From the NCBI GenBank assembly GCA_002293375.1, contig DBDA01000021.1, forward strand, positions 124,001 through 188,000: 64,000 nucleotides of DNA, written 5' to 3'. The notes below the pieces were generated by a model, which worked only from the letters and a program-made list of their open reading frames with translations, made no database searches and was not told the DNA's origin. A program made the position numbers and the translations under genes. Position 1 is the first letter of the stretch. Every line of letters starts with the position of its first letter. Shown in pieces: positions 17,266 through 26,989 of this stretch. This stretch comes from Odoribacter sp. UBA944 (GTDB lineage: Bacteria; Bacteroidota; Bacteroidia; Bacteroidales; Marinifilaceae).

Positions 17266-19818
17266 ATGATGAGCAGAGGAATAATCCTGTATGGGATCTT
17301 TTTTTTATTGTTTTTTTCCCGAACAACAGCGCAGACGGCTGATTCCGTCCGGGCGCCCGAAGTGTATTACTCTGCCCCGAAGCTCTATGAGATCGGCGGG
17401 ATTGAGGTGACCGGAGTGTCTGTGGAACATTACGATCCCCAGACATTGATCCAGCTTTCCGGTTTGGTGGTCGGGTCGGAGATCCGGATTCCGGGAGATG
17501 CTATTTCGAAGGCCATTAAACGGTTGTACGCGAACGGCCTTTTTTCCGATGTTGATATCCGTTTGGACCGGGTGACGGATAGGAAAGCATACCTGACACT
17601 CTGGTTGCAGGAACGCCAGAAATTATCAAAGATCAATTACACTGGGTTAAAGAAAACAGAGGAGAGTAAGATCAAGGAACGGATCAATCCGCTTCCGGGC
17701 GCTCAGGTGACCGATAATATGGTGACCAATCTCCGGCGCATCGTCGAGAAATATTTCAAGGAGAAGGGTTTTTACAATACGGATATCAAAGTGATCCGGC
17801 GGGATGACCCGGAGAAGGAGAACTTTGTGATCCTGGATGTGCAGGTGGAACGGCACAACAAGATCAAGATCGACGAGATCGTCCTGACCGGTAACCGGGA
17901 GATTAAAACCGGGGTGTTGAAACGGGCCATGAAGAAGACCCGGGAGAAAAATTTGGCGAACTTTTTTAAATCTTCCAAGTATATAGAGGAGAATTACGAC
18001 AATGACAAGTACGATATGCTGGAAAAATACAACGAGAAGGGGTACCGGGATGCGGTGATCGTATCGGACAGCGTCGTGCAGATCTCTTCCAAGCGGGTAA
18101 AAATTTTCGTAGATGTGGAGGAGGGGAATCGCTACTATTTCAACAACATCCACTGGATCGGAAATACGATCTATACGTCCGATCAACTCAATGCCCTGCT
18201 GAATATCCGGAAAGGGGATGTGTACAACAAGAAGTATTTTTCGGACAGACTGAACGGGGAGGAGGATGCTGTGGATAAGTTGTATGTGAATAACGGTTAT
18301 CTCTTTTTCCGGGCGATGCCTTTTGAAACGGTGATCGGAACGGATTCGATCAATATGGATATCCGGATCGTAGAGGGGCCGCAAGCGACCATCAACCGGG
18401 TAATCATTACCGGGAATGACCGGACGCACGAGCACGTGGCCCGGCGGGAACTATATGTCTATCCGGGGGAGCTGTTCAGCCGGGAGGATGTGATGCGCAG
18501 TTTGCGGGAACTGGCGAATCTGGGCCATTTTGACCCGGAGCAGATCACGCCCGATATACGGCCCGATCCGGAAGCAGGAACAGCGGATATTATTTTTAAG
18601 TTGGTGGAGAAAGCGAATGACCGGGTGGAACTCTCCGGAGGATGGGGAGCCGGGATGATCATCGGATCGCTGGGGCTAACTTTTACCAATTTTTCGATCC
18701 GGAATATTTTTAACTGGGAAACCTACCGCCCATTGCCGCAGGGGGACGGACAAACGCTCAGCCTGAAGGCACAGACCAACGGAAAGTATTATACCTCTTT
18801 CAGTGCCTCTTTCCGGGAGCCTTGGTTGGGCGGGAAGAAACCCCATTCGTTGAGTATTTCGACCTATTATTCCCGGCAGACCGGTTATTCGTCCAGTTAC
18901 TACAATTCGTATTATGTCGGCAATCAACAGGATATGTACGACAACAGCCAGTTAATGACGACGTTTGGCCTGAGTGTGGGACTGGGGCGCCGGGTGAAGT
19001 GGCCGGATGATTTTTTTACCATGTATACCGAGGTCTCTTTCCAGCGGTATAACCTGAAGAATTGGCCCTATTATATTTTCAGCAACGGAAAATCCAACAA
19101 CTTGTCGTTTGCGTTGCAAATCCAGCGGAGTTCCATTGATAACCCGCTCTATACCCGGAAAGGAAGCGATTTTACGTTGGGATTGACCATTACACCGCCC
19201 TATTCGCTTTTCGATGGATTGGATTACGATCGTGATAACCTCCGGGAGCGGGACCGGTACAACTGGATCGAGTACCACAAGTGGAGGTTTAACGGGAAGA
19301 TGTTCATGCCGCTGGACCGGAAGGAGAAGTTGGTGTTGTATGCAGGGGTGCAATACGGTTATCTGGGACATTACAACCCGCACAAGCGTTCGCCTTTTGA
19401 AGGATTCGAGATGGGAGGAGACGGAATGTCCGGCTACAGTCTTTATGGAAGAGAGTATATCGGTTTGCGGGGGTACCAGAACGGTTCCCTGACCAATGCC
19501 GGTTCCAATTTTATTGCTCCGAATGCTTCGGACGCCAGTTTGTATTCCAAATGGACGATGGAGATGCGTTACCCGATCTCGCTGGCGCAGTCGGCTACCA
19601 TTTACGCACTCGGTTTTTTGGAGGCTGGAAATTCGTGGTATGACCTGAAGGAGTTTGAACCGTTCAATCTGTACCGTTCCGCCGGGATCGGGTTGCGGGT
19701 GTTCCTGCCGATGTTCGGTTTGCTGGGAATTGACTGGGGATACGGGTTTGATGACGTACCGGGGCGTCCCGGCGCAGCAGGAGGCCAGTTCCATTTTGTA
19801 TTGGGACAGGAGTTTTAA
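17266..19818 (+). CDS. bamA: Outer-membrane protein assembly factor BamA
   Basis: 850 residues (ATG 17266, or ATG 17269). Signal peptide (ILYGIFFLLFFSRTTAQT), then five POTRA domains over roughly residues 40-430; examples are IGGIEVTGV at the start and INRVIITGNDRT near the end. From about residue 440 (VELSGGWGAGMIIGSLGLTF) comes the 16-stranded Omp85 barrel, ending in QFHFVLGQEF with the terminal Phe typical of outer-membrane proteins. It folds and inserts beta-barrel proteins, which here would include the PorP and PorG barrels. The signal-peptide coding region contains T8 and T7 runs. Next come two Skp-like chaperone genes, the usual partners. Confidence 0.96.
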   Translation: MMSRGIILYGIFFLLFFSRTTAQTADSVRAPEVYYSAPKLYEIGGIEVTGVSVEHYDPQTLIQLSGLVVGSEIRIPGDAISKAIKRLYANGLFSDVDIRLDRVTDRKAYLTLWLQERQKLSKINYTGLKKTEESKIKERINPLPGAQVTDNMVTNLRRIVEKYFKEKGFYNTDIKVIRRDDPEKENFVILDVQVERHNKIKIDEIVLTGNREIKTGVLKRAMKKTREKNLANFFKSSKYIEENYDNDKYDMLEKYNEKGYRDAVIVSDSVVQISSKRVKIFVDVEEGNRYYFNNIHWIGNTIYTSDQLNALLNIRKGDVYNKKYFSDRLNGEEDAVDKLYVNNGYLFFRAMPFETVIGTDSINMDIRIVEGPQATINRVIITGNDRTHEHVARRELYVYPGELFSREDVMRSLRELANLGHFDPEQITPDIRPDPEAGTADIIFKLVEKANDRVELSGGWGAGMIIGSLGLTFTNFSIRNIFNWETYRPLPQGDGQTLSLKAQTNGKYYTSFSASFREPWLGGKKPHSLSISTYYSRQTGYSSSYYNSYYVGNQQDMYDNSQLMTTFGLSVGLGRRVKWPDDFFTMYTEVSFQRYNLKNWPYYIFSNGKSNNLSFALQIQRSSIDNPLYTRKGSDFTLGLTITPPYSLFDGLDYDRDNLRERDRYNWIEYHKWRFNGKMFMPLDRKEKLVLYAGVQYGYLGHYNPHKRSPFEGFEMGGDGMSGYSLYGREYIGLRGYQNGSLTNAGSNFIAPNASDASLYSKWTMEMRYPISLAQSATIYALGFLEAGNSWYDLKEFEPFNLYRSAGIGLRVFLPMFGLLGIDWGYGFDDVPGRPGAAGGQFHFVLGQEF

Positions 19819-19835
19819 TAAAGAGGAGGTTTGTT

Positions 19836-20381
19836 ATGGCCGGATGGAAAACAGGGATTATTTTCGTACTTTTGTGGGTAACGGCGAGTTTTGTTCAGGG
19901 ACAGTCCCGGTATGCCTTTGTGAATATGGAGTATATTCTGGAACATATTCCGGAGTATGCAAAAGCCCGCGTGGAGCTGGATGAGTATGCTGAAAAATTG
20001 CAGGCGGCAGTGGATGAAGTATATGAGGAAATTAGTGAGTTACAAAGTAAATACAATTCGGAGAAGGTGTTTTTGACGCCCAATCTGAGGGAGCAGCGGG
20101 AGAAGGAGATCGCCGGAAAGGAAAATAAGGCACGGTTATTGCAACAACAGTATTTCGGACCTGAGGGATTGCTGTTCCAGAAACGGGAGGAGTTGATAAA
20201 ACCGATCCAAGAGGAGGTGCTGGAGGTGATCCAGGATGTAGCAAAGGAAGGAAATTTCGGGCATATTATAGATGTTTCGGCGGATAATTCGACGGTCTAT
20301 TACGACTCGAAATTGGACAGGAGTAAAAATGTATTGAGAAAGTTGGGCTACTCAACTACGGATGCGGCAGATGCAGAGTAG
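19836..20381 (+). CDS. OmpH/Skp family periplasmic chaperone (first copy)
   Basis: 181 residues. Signal peptide (GIIFVLLWVTASFVQG), then the family start SRYAFVNMEYILEHIPEYAKA, a long charged coiled-coil section (about 50-130) rich in E, K and Q, and a C-terminal strand region (FGHIIDVSADNSTVYYD). Skp-like trimers hold unfolded outer-membrane proteins in the periplasm and deliver them to BamA. It lies 17 nt after bamA and just ahead of a shorter paralogue. Confidence 0.92.
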   Translation: MAGWKTGIIFVLLWVTASFVQGQSRYAFVNMEYILEHIPEYAKARVELDEYAEKLQAAVDEVYEEISELQSKYNSEKVFLTPNLREQREKEIAGKENKARLLQQQYFGPEGLLFQKREELIKPIQEEVLEVIQDVAKEGNFGHIIDVSADNSTVYYDSKLDRSKNVLRKLGYSTTDAADAE

Positions 20382-20427
20382 GGAATGGCCGGACAGATAG
20401 ATAGAGTATCAATTTAAATCGAATAGC

Positions 20428-20946
20428 ATGAAAATTTTAATGAAATGGTTGTTAGTAGCTGCCTTTGCTGTTGCAGCAATGGGTGTATCGGCACAAATCC
20501 CCGTTAAATTGGGGCACATCGAGAGTTCAAAGTTGATGCAGGCGATGCCGGAGGTGGCGGAGGCGCAAAAAACGCTCCAGGCGAGACAGGATGAGGTGCG
20601 AAAAGAGAGTGAAAATTTGCGGGAGCAGTACGGGAAGTTGATGGAGGATTACGGGCAGAATTCCAAGAACTACTCCGATATCGTCCGTTCTTCCAAGGAG
20701 CAGGAGATTGGACAACTTAGAGAGCGTATCGGACAGTTTGAGGAGTTGGCGATGCAGGAGTTGGAGAGGGTGCAGCAGGAGTTGATGCAGCCGGTGATGG
20801 AAAAGGCTACGCAGGCTATCAAGGATGTGGCAAAAGAGAACGGTTTTACGTATATCTTCGATATGAACAGCGGTTCAATTCTCTATGCGGCGGAAAATTC
20901 GACGGATATTCTGCCTCTTGTGCTGACGAAATTGGGTCTTCAATAA
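20428..20946 (+). CDS. OmpH/Skp family periplasmic chaperone (second copy)
   Basis: 172 residues. Signal peptide (LLVAAFAVAAMGVSAQ), then VKLGHIESSKLMQAMPEVAEAQ, which parallels the start of the first copy, a coiled-coil middle and the C-terminal FTYIFDMNSGSILYA motif. It is the tandem partner of the preceding gene. The two differ clearly in sequence, so this is an old duplication common to the phylum rather than a recent one. Confidence 0.93.
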   Translation: MKILMKWLLVAAFAVAAMGVSAQIPVKLGHIESSKLMQAMPEVAEAQKTLQARQDEVRKESENLREQYGKLMEDYGQNSKNYSDIVRSSKEQEIGQLRERIGQFEELAMQELERVQQELMQPVMEKATQAIKDVAKENGFTYIFDMNSGSILYAAENSTDILPLVLTKLGLQ

Positions 20947-20957
20947 TCTTTACGGCC

Positions 20958-21779
20958 GTGTCTCCCATCGGTGTTTTTGACTCCGGTTACGGCGGCCTTA
21001 CGGTTCTGAAGGAGTTTGTCCGGGCATTACCGCAGTACGATTTTGTGTACTTGGGCGATAATGCCCGGACGCCTTACGGGACCCGTTCTTTTGATGTGGT
21101 GTACCGCTATACGAAGGAGGCGGTACACGCTCTTTTTGAGTGGGGCTGCCCCTTGGTCATTCTGGCGTGTAATACAGCTTCAGCAAAGGCTTTGCGGAGT
21201 ATTCAGCAGCGAGATCTTCCGTTAGCGGATCCCGGAAAGCGGGTATTAGGGGTAATACGCCCCAGTGTGGAGGCAGTCGGGAAGCTTTCGGTGAATCGGC
21301 ATATTGGCATATTGGCTACGGCCGGAACAGTGGCCTCCGGTTCTTATCCATTGGAAATAGAAAAACTGTATGGCTCGGGGAATTATGCGGTCACCCAGAT
21401 GGCTTGCCCGCTTTGGGTGCCTTTGGTGGAGAGCAATGAATTGACCGGGCTGGGTGCCGAGTATTTCGTCCGAAAATACGTAGACGGGCTTTTGGAGCAG
21501 GATTCGCAGATCGATACGGTTATCCTGGGATGTACCCATTACCCGTTATTGACTTCGCAGATCGCCCGTTTTTTACCTGCCGGGGTGCGACTGGTGGAGC
21601 AGGGAGCGATCGTTGCCGCTAGCCTGAAGGAGTATCTCTCCCGCCATACGGAGATGGATGCGTTGTTAGATAAAGGTGGACAGCGTACTTTTTTGACTAC
21701 TGAAAACGCCGGACAATTCGCCCAGATGGCCTCTCTTTTTATGGGTTCTTCTGTTTCCGCCCGGCAAATCTCTTTGTAA
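20958..21779 (+). CDS. murI: Glutamate racemase
   Basis: 273 residues from a GTG start at 20958. It makes D-glutamate for peptidoglycan. Motifs: IGVFDSGYGGLTVLKEF (first catalytic region), YLGDNARTPYG, LVILACNTASAKAL with one catalytic Cys, and VILGCTHYPLL with the second Cys. All key residues are present and the length is normal. It ends the uppS-bamA-ompH-ompH run. Confidence 0.96.
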   Translation: MSPIGVFDSGYGGLTVLKEFVRALPQYDFVYLGDNARTPYGTRSFDVVYRYTKEAVHALFEWGCPLVILACNTASAKALRSIQQRDLPLADPGKRVLGVIRPSVEAVGKLSVNRHIGILATAGTVASGSYPLEIEKLYGSGNYAVTQMACPLWVPLVESNELTGLGAEYFVRKYVDGLLEQDSQIDTVILGCTHYPLLTSQIARFLPAGVRLVEQGAIVAASLKEYLSRHTEMDALLDKGGQRTFLTTENAGQFAQMASLFMGSSVSARQISL

Positions 21780-21815
21780 TTTTTTCTTTCCGGTTTTTAG
21801 CTCCTGTTTTTTCCT

Positions 21816-21823
21816 TACATTTG
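21816..21823 (+). promoter_or_regulatory. -7 promoter element (TACATTTG) for the rel/spoT gene
   Basis: An exact TAnnTTTG match in a T-rich stretch after murI. Transcription would start near 21830. That leaves only about 8 nt before the ATG at 21838 but about 47 nt before the ATG at 21877, which favours the later start. Confidence 0.55.
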
Positions 21824-21876
21824 TACATTACTTTACCATGCGAAGGATTCGTAGGGTAGTTGCAATTTTGACGAAA

Positions 21877-24072
21877 ATGACAGAAGAGGAATTGGTGCAG
21901 AGTGCATTCGACGAGTTGATGAGTGTGTTGCGGTCGGGTACCACGGAGGAGAACCGGCAGTTGATCGTCCGCGCTTTTGAGTTTGCCAAGGAGGCTCATA
22001 AGGGTACGATCCGGCGATCGGGCGAACCTTATATTTTGCATCCGATCGCTGTTGCCCGGATTGCGGCAAAGGAGATTGGACTGGGAACGAAGTCTGTGGT
22101 GGCGGCGCTGTTGCACGATGTGGTGGAGGATACGGATTATACGGTGGAGGATATTGCCCATCTTTACGGAACGAAGATCGCCTCTTTGGTGGATGGGCTG
22201 ACCAAAATCGGAGAGGTGATGGGAGCGGAGAGCAGCCGGCAGGCGGAGAGTTTCCGGAAGATGCTCTTGACCTTGGCGGATGATGTCCGGGTGATCCTGA
22301 TTAAGATTGCTGATCGCTTGCATAATATGCGTACACTGGCTTCGATGTCGTTGCACAAGCAGGTAAAGATTGCCGGAGAGACACTCTATATCTATGCTCC
22401 GCTGGCGAACCGGATGGGGTTGCATGCGATCAAGACGGAACTGGAAGACCTGAGTTTGAAATACGAACACCCGGACGAGTACCAGGTAATTTATGATAAG
22501 ATAACCACATACAGCCGGGAGTTTTCCGATCTGTTGGAACGTTTTATTGGTCCGATCCAGGAGAATCTGAACGGCAACGGGTATGACTATACGATCACGG
22601 CTCGTACCAAGAGTGTCTACTCGGTCTGGCTGAAGATGCAGAAGCAGAATGTGACGATTGACGGGATTTATGATCTGCTGGCGGTGCGGATCGTGTTCGA
22701 CCCGAAGCCCGAGCAACCCGAAAAGTGGCAGTGTTGGAATATCTATTCGTTGATCACAGACCTGTACCGGCCGAAACCGGAGCGGATCCGGGACTGGATC
22801 AGTACCCCCAAGGCGAACGGCTATGAGGCGCTCCACCTGACAGTGATGGGGCCTGCCGGACAGTGGTTTGAGGTGCAGATCCGTTCCAGACGGATGGATG
22901 AGATTGCGGAGAGGGGGTTGGCGGCCCACTGGAAGTACAAGGGAGAGGGCGGAGAGGGAAGCCAGGAGTTGGATAGGTGGTTGGACAGCGTGAAGGAGGC
23001 GTTGACCAATCAGGAGAGTGGTGCCCTGGAGTTTTTGGATGAATTCAAGCTGAATCTGTTTGATAAGGAAATCCGGGTGTTTACCCCCAAAGGGCACATG
23101 AAGACGTTACCCAAAGAGGCTTCTGTGCTGGATTTTGCCTACGAAATACATACAGAGATAGGAAACACTTGTATCGGTGGAAAGGTGAATCATAAACTGG
23201 TTCCGATGAGCCACCGGTTGAAAAGCGGGGATCAGGTGGAGGTGCTGACCAGCGATAAGCAGACCCCTCAGAGGGAGTGGTTGGAGTGGGTGGTGACCGC
23301 TAAAGCGAAGTCGCGTATTCAGGATGTTTTCCGGAAAGATTACAAGGAGGCGCTCCGGGAGGGGATCGAGATCTTTGAGGGGATTGTCCGGGAGTTGAAG
23401 TTGCCTCCGAATTCCGAACCGCTCCGGAGGATACTGGAATACCTCCGGTTGACCAATAAGGATGATCTGTATGCGGCGCTGGGCCGGAAAAATCTGAGCC
23501 GAGAAGAGGTGATCCGGGAGTTGAAAAAGCGGCAGGAGAAAAAGTTCATGAAGTTCTGGACACTTCAGTTTTTGTGGAGCGACAAGGATGCGAAGAAGAA
23601 CAAGGAAGAGCGGTTGCTGGCAGATGAAACGGAGGCAGAGACCGCCGGGGCCGAGATCGTAGTGGCCCCTTGCTGCAACCCCATTCCAGGAGACGATGTG
23701 GTCGGAATCAATATGGGCGGAAAGGTGACGGTACACAAGCGGAAATGTCCGGAAGCGATCCGATTGATGTCCAGTTACGGCGACAAGATCGTACCGGTGG
23801 AGTGGGTAAAGGAACAGGCAATCTCTTTTCCCGCTACGCTGCGCATGTCCGGGATTGACCGGGTTGGGATCGTCAGCGATGTGACGACGGTTATTTCTAA
23901 AGAGAACGGGGTGAATATGCGGACGGTGCATTTTGAAACGAAGGCGGGAGTTTGGGAAGGATCTGTACAGGTGTATGTACGGAATACCGGTGACCTGAGC
24001 CGGTTGATAGAGCATATCCGGGCTTTGCCCGGTGTCGGGAGTGTAGTGCGGTTGGAAACGGCTGACAGTTAG
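21877..24072 (+). CDS. RelA/SpoT family (p)ppGpp synthetase/hydrolase
   Basis: About 731 residues from ATG 21877 (744 from ATG 21838). Domains in order: the HD hydrolase domain, with HPIAVARIAAKE and the intact ALLHDVVEDTDY (HDxxED); the synthetase domain, with YDLLAVRIVFD and TPKANGYEALHLTV; the TGS domain (IRVFTPKGHMKTLPKEASVLDFAY); a zinc-finger/helical region (APCCNPIPGD, HKRKCPEA); and a C-terminal ACT domain (IDRVGIVSDVTTVISKENGVN). With both catalytic domains present it is probably a bifunctional SpoT-type enzyme controlling the stringent response. The start is uncertain; see the promoter entry. Confidence 0.93.
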   Translation: MTEEELVQSAFDELMSVLRSGTTEENRQLIVRAFEFAKEAHKGTIRRSGEPYILHPIAVARIAAKEIGLGTKSVVAALLHDVVEDTDYTVEDIAHLYGTKIASLVDGLTKIGEVMGAESSRQAESFRKMLLTLADDVRVILIKIADRLHNMRTLASMSLHKQVKIAGETLYIYAPLANRMGLHAIKTELEDLSLKYEHPDEYQVIYDKITTYSREFSDLLERFIGPIQENLNGNGYDYTITARTKSVYSVWLKMQKQNVTIDGIYDLLAVRIVFDPKPEQPEKWQCWNIYSLITDLYRPKPERIRDWISTPKANGYEALHLTVMGPAGQWFEVQIRSRRMDEIAERGLAAHWKYKGEGGEGSQELDRWLDSVKEALTNQESGALEFLDEFKLNLFDKEIRVFTPKGHMKTLPKEASVLDFAYEIHTEIGNTCIGGKVNHKLVPMSHRLKSGDQVEVLTSDKQTPQREWLEWVVTAKAKSRIQDVFRKDYKEALREGIEIFEGIVRELKLPPNSEPLRRILEYLRLTNKDDLYAALGRKNLSREEVIRELKKRQEKKFMKFWTLQFLWSDKDAKKNKEERLLADETEAETAGAEIVVAPCCNPIPGDDVVGINMGGKVTVHKRKCPEAIRLMSSYGDKIVPVEWVKEQAISFPATLRMSGIDRVGIVSDVTTVISKENGVNMRTVHFETKAGVWEGSVQVYVRNTGDLSRLIEHIRALPGVGSVVRLETADS

Positions 24073-24077
24073 TTTGA

Positions 24078-24545
24078 ATGGAAAAGAGTTTAAAGGCGGC
24101 CGGAGAGTTGTTTACCGATTACCTGCGTCGTTATAAATTGCGACGGACAGCGGAACGGTATGCTGTCTTGGAGGAGATCTACACCTGTGGAGGACATGTG
24201 GAAGCAGAAACGCTTTTTCAGGAGTTGAAAAAACGGTACCGGGTAAGCCGGGCGACGGTCTATAATACGCTGGAGTTGTTGCTGGAGTGCGGGTTGATCC
24301 TCCGGCACCGCTTCGAAAAAGGACCGGCTCAGTATGAGAAAGCGTATAATGTGCCGTTCCACGGACATTTGGTGTGTTCGGATTGCGAAAAGGTAGAGGA
24401 GTTTACGGACAGCCGCCTAAATGATCTGATCGCCGTTGCAGGAGAGACGTTCCGTTTCGCGGTGGAACATTGGAATCTGTACCTGTATGGGAGGTGTAAA
24501 CATTGTCAATTAAAATCTGCCCAAACGGGTAAAAAATCTGTTTAA
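24078..24545 (+). CDS. Fur family metal-responsive transcriptional repressor
   Basis: 155 residues, starting 5 nt after the rel/spoT stop. N-terminal winged helix (RRTAERYAVLEEIYTCGGHV, then SRATVYNTLELLLECGLI), followed by the dimerisation/metal domain with HGHLVCSDCEKVEEF and a second Cys pair, CKHC, near the end; together they would form the structural zinc site. Whether it senses iron, zinc or peroxide cannot be told from sequence. Confidence 0.9.
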   Translation: MEKSLKAAGELFTDYLRRYKLRRTAERYAVLEEIYTCGGHVEAETLFQELKKRYRVSRATVYNTLELLLECGLILRHRFEKGPAQYEKAYNVPFHGHLVCSDCEKVEEFTDSRLNDLIAVAGETFRFAVEHWNLYLYGRCKHCQLKSAQTGKKSV

Positions 24546-24550
24546 AATAG

Positions 24551-24558
24551 TAATTTTG
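24551..24558 (+). promoter_or_regulatory. -7 promoter element (TAATTTTG) for purA
   Basis: An exact TAnnTTTG match just after the fur stop. Transcription from about 24565 gives a 20-nt leader before ATG 24585 and rules against the in-frame TTG at 24564 as the start. Confidence 0.55.
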
Positions 24559-24584
24559 TCTGTTTGTTGAGAAAAAATAAGAGT

Positions 24585-25850
24585 ATGAAGGTTGATGTGT
24601 TACTTGGGTTGCAATGGGGGGACGAAGGAAAGGGAAAAGTAGTGGATGTCCTGACACCGGGATACGATCTGATCGCCCGTTTTCAGGGTGGCCCGAATGC
24701 CGGGCATACGTTGGAATTCAATGGAGAGAAGTATGTACTCCGTTCTATTCCTTCCGGCATTTTCCAGGGAGGAAAAATGAATATCATTGGGAACGGAGTG
24801 GTACTGGATCCGCTGCTTTTTAAGCAGGAGGCGGAGAGTTTGCTGGCCAGTGGGTATGATATTCGTCCCTGCCTCCGGATATCCAAGAAGGCGCATCTGA
24901 TCCTGCCTACGCACCGGATGCTGGATGCAGCGAACGAGGCGGCGAAGGGAGCGGGAAAGATCGGTACGACGGGAAGAGGGATTGGTCCAGCTTATACGGA
25001 TAAGGTGAGCCGGAACGGTTTACGGGTGGGGGATATCCTGAATAATTTCGAGGAGCGCTACGGAGTGGCCAAGGCCCGGCACGAGGCGCTGTTGAAAGCC
25101 CTGAATTTTTCGTACGATATAACGGAGATGGAAAAGGAGTGGATGGAGGCGGTGGAATATCTGAAACAGTTCCGGCTGATTGATAGCGAATACGCGATAA
25201 ATGGCTATTTGGTAAAGGGAAAGCGGGTGTTGGCAGAGGGGGCACAGGGTACGATGCTGGATGTGGATTTTGGCTCTTATCCCTTTGTGACCTCTTCTAC
25301 GACTACTTGTGCCGGCGCTTGTACGGGATTGGGGATAGCCCCGAACCGGATCGGAGAGGTATTTGGGATCTTCAAGGCGTATTGCACCCGGGTGGGGAGC
25401 GGCCCTTTTCCGACAGAGTTGTTCGATGAAACGGGTAAATTGATGTCCGAACGGGGGCGTGAGTTCGGTTCGGTGACCGGACGGGCCAGGCGTTGCGGCT
25501 GGTTGGATCTGGTGGGGTTGAAGTATGCGGTGATGATCAACGGTGTGACGCAGTTGATCATGATGAAGAGTGATGTGCTGGATACATTGGAAACGATCAA
25601 AGTGTGTACGGAGTACCGGATCAACGGGGAGTTGACGGATGAATTTCCTTACGAGTCGACCGAAGTGATAGAACCGGTGTATGAAGAGTTCCCCGGCTGG
25701 ATGACCGATATGACCGGCATGACCTCGGAAAACGAGTTCCCGGAAGAGTACAATGCATATCTCTCTTTTATCGAGGAGTATACGGGCGTTCCGGTTAAGA
25801 TCGTCTCTATTGGCCCCGACCGGGAACAGACCATTGTGCGGGAGGAGTAG
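24585..25850 (+). CDS. purA: Adenylosuccinate synthase
   Basis: 421 residues. First committed step from IMP to AMP: GTP-dependent joining of IMP and aspartate. Motifs: VLLGLQWGDEGKGKVVD (P-loop with the catalytic Asp), GPNAGHT, GIGPAYTDK, EGAQGTMLDVDFGSYPFVTSS and GRARRCGWLDLV. Length is normal. The last codons (EQTIVREE) are of special interest because a diverged copy of the same DNA occurs at 27146-27215, beyond the neighbouring lipoprotein gene. Start chosen at ATG 24585 from the promoter position and the conserved N-terminus. Confidence 0.97.
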   Translation: MKVDVLLGLQWGDEGKGKVVDVLTPGYDLIARFQGGPNAGHTLEFNGEKYVLRSIPSGIFQGGKMNIIGNGVVLDPLLFKQEAESLLASGYDIRPCLRISKKAHLILPTHRMLDAANEAAKGAGKIGTTGRGIGPAYTDKVSRNGLRVGDILNNFEERYGVAKARHEALLKALNFSYDITEMEKEWMEAVEYLKQFRLIDSEYAINGYLVKGKRVLAEGAQGTMLDVDFGSYPFVTSSTTTCAGACTGLGIAPNRIGEVFGIFKAYCTRVGSGPFPTELFDETGKLMSERGREFGSVTGRARRCGWLDLVGLKYAVMINGVTQLIMMKSDVLDTLETIKVCTEYRINGELTDEFPYESTEVIEPVYEEFPGWMTDMTGMTSENEFPEEYNAYLSFIEEYTGVPVKIVSIGPDREQTIVREE

Positions 25851-25869
25851 AAACCAAATGGTTACATGG
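25823..25869 (+). repeat. Left copy of imperfect direct repeat: purA 3' end and flank
   Basis: The last 28 bases of purA (25823-25850) and the next 19 (25851-25869) recur at 27146-27173 and 27197-27215. The matches are about 24 of 28 and 16 of 19 by eye; the right copy carries a 23-nt insert between the two blocks. The 19-base block holds a small inverted repeat, AACC-AAAT-GGTT. Confidence 0.8.
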
Positions 25870-25880
25870 GGTTTGAAAAT

Positions 25881-25921
25881 CTCCGTTGTCACGCGATGGG
25901 TGTGACAACGGAGTTTTGTTT
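25881..25921 (+). terminator. purA terminator
   Basis: CTCCGTTGTCAC (25881-25892) and GTGACAACGGAG (25902-25913) form a perfect 12-bp stem with a 9-nt loop, followed by TTTTGTTTTT. It may also end the convergent lipoprotein transcript, whose stop begins at 25924. Confidence 0.8.
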
Positions 25922-26989
25922 TTAGTTGATAGTCCAATTGAAAAGACCAGCAATAAGAGTTAATATAGAATCACTTTTATGCGGACTATTGGTTGTTAAT
26001 ATTCCAGATGTTTGGGATCTACGATCTGGAAGTTGAGTCATAAGCGATTGTATAGCGTTATAGTCTGCTTCTAATGGGTTATTAGTGATATACAATTGTT
26101 CCAGAGCATGACTGAACTGAGGGATGGACAGAGAGCTAAGTTGATTGTTTGAACAGTCAAAAATGTATAGATCAGGTGCTTGGTTGAACGATATGTTTGA
26201 TATATTGTTGCTGGCGCATCTTACGACATAGATTTCCAGATTGTTAGTCAGATCTAAACTGGCCATATCATTGTTGTCTATGGAGAGATGTGTTAATATA
26301 GGATTAGTGCTTACATCTAAAGAAGTCAACAGATTATTATCAAGGCCAATAATTTTTAATAGGGGGTTGTATGATAAGTCCACAGATCCAATAAAGTTAT
26401 TATTAAGTTGAAAACTTTCTAATACAGGATTACCACTAAAATCAATGGTGGTTAAGTTATTTTCTTCACAGAGAAGAGCTTGAAGTGTAGAAGTGTTCGT
26501 TAAGTCTAATGTTGTCAATCTGTTGGATCCACAATATAAAGAGTGAATTGCAGTCAAGGGAGATATGTCCAAATAAATTAGCTCGGCACGTTCACACCAT
26601 AAAGCGGAGATAGCATCTGCATTGCCATATAAAAATATAGTATGAACAGGTAAATTGTCCGTATAAGTATGTGTACACGAATTTGAACTTAATTCAACTT
26701 CTCCATCCCCCCAAGCAATATGGATATTAGAATTGATGTTATGAATAGGCCGAAAAACAATTGTTTTTGCGGTTGTAACCATTGTAACAATAGTAGAACT
26801 GGCCCTTGTGTTAAGACGAATCTTGTCCATCTGCGAAGCGAGCAGGCTGGCATCGTCCAAGGCAATTTCCGGTTCAACTTCCATGGCTTCGTTGTCACAG
26901 GAAGTCATTCCGCCTATCATAAAAAGGCAGATACCGACAAGGAATAAGTTCCTTGCACTTTTTTTAATGCATGTTAATTTTGAATTCAT
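25922..26989 (-). CDS. Leucine-rich-repeat surface lipoprotein with PKD-like N-terminal part
   Basis: 355 residues. Lipoprotein signal peptide ending in GGMTSC; the acidic residues soon after the Cys (CDNEAMEVEPE) resemble Bacteroidota lipoprotein export signals, so surface exposure is likely. A PKD-like strand pair (HIAWGDGEVEL, CTHTYTDN) is followed by about nine leucine-rich repeats of 20-21 residues (LTTLDLTNTSTLQALLCEEN, LLTSLDVSTNPILTHLSIDN). It is paralogous to the gene at 32829: same signal peptide (KKSAR-x-LFLV), TRAS motif, WGD and HTYTDN block. The gene is markedly AT-rich against its neighbours and lies between two copies of the purA 3' end, suggesting acquisition by transfer. Ligand unknown. 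Confidence 0.88.
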   Translation of the reverse strand: MNSKLTCIKKSARNLFLVGICLFMIGGMTSCDNEAMEVEPEIALDDASLLASQMDKIRLNTRASSTIVTMVTTAKTIVFRPIHNINSNIHIAWGDGEVELSSNSCTHTYTDNLPVHTIFLYGNADAISALWCERAELIYLDISPLTAIHSLYCGSNRLTTLDLTNTSTLQALLCEENNLTTIDFSGNPVLESFQLNNNFIGSVDLSYNPLLKIIGLDNNLLTSLDVSTNPILTHLSIDNNDMASLDLTNNLEIYVVRCASNNISNISFNQAPDLYIFDCSNNQLSSLSIPQFSHALEQLYITNNPLEADYNAIQSLMTQLPDRRSQTSGILTTNSPHKSDSILTLIAGLFNWTIN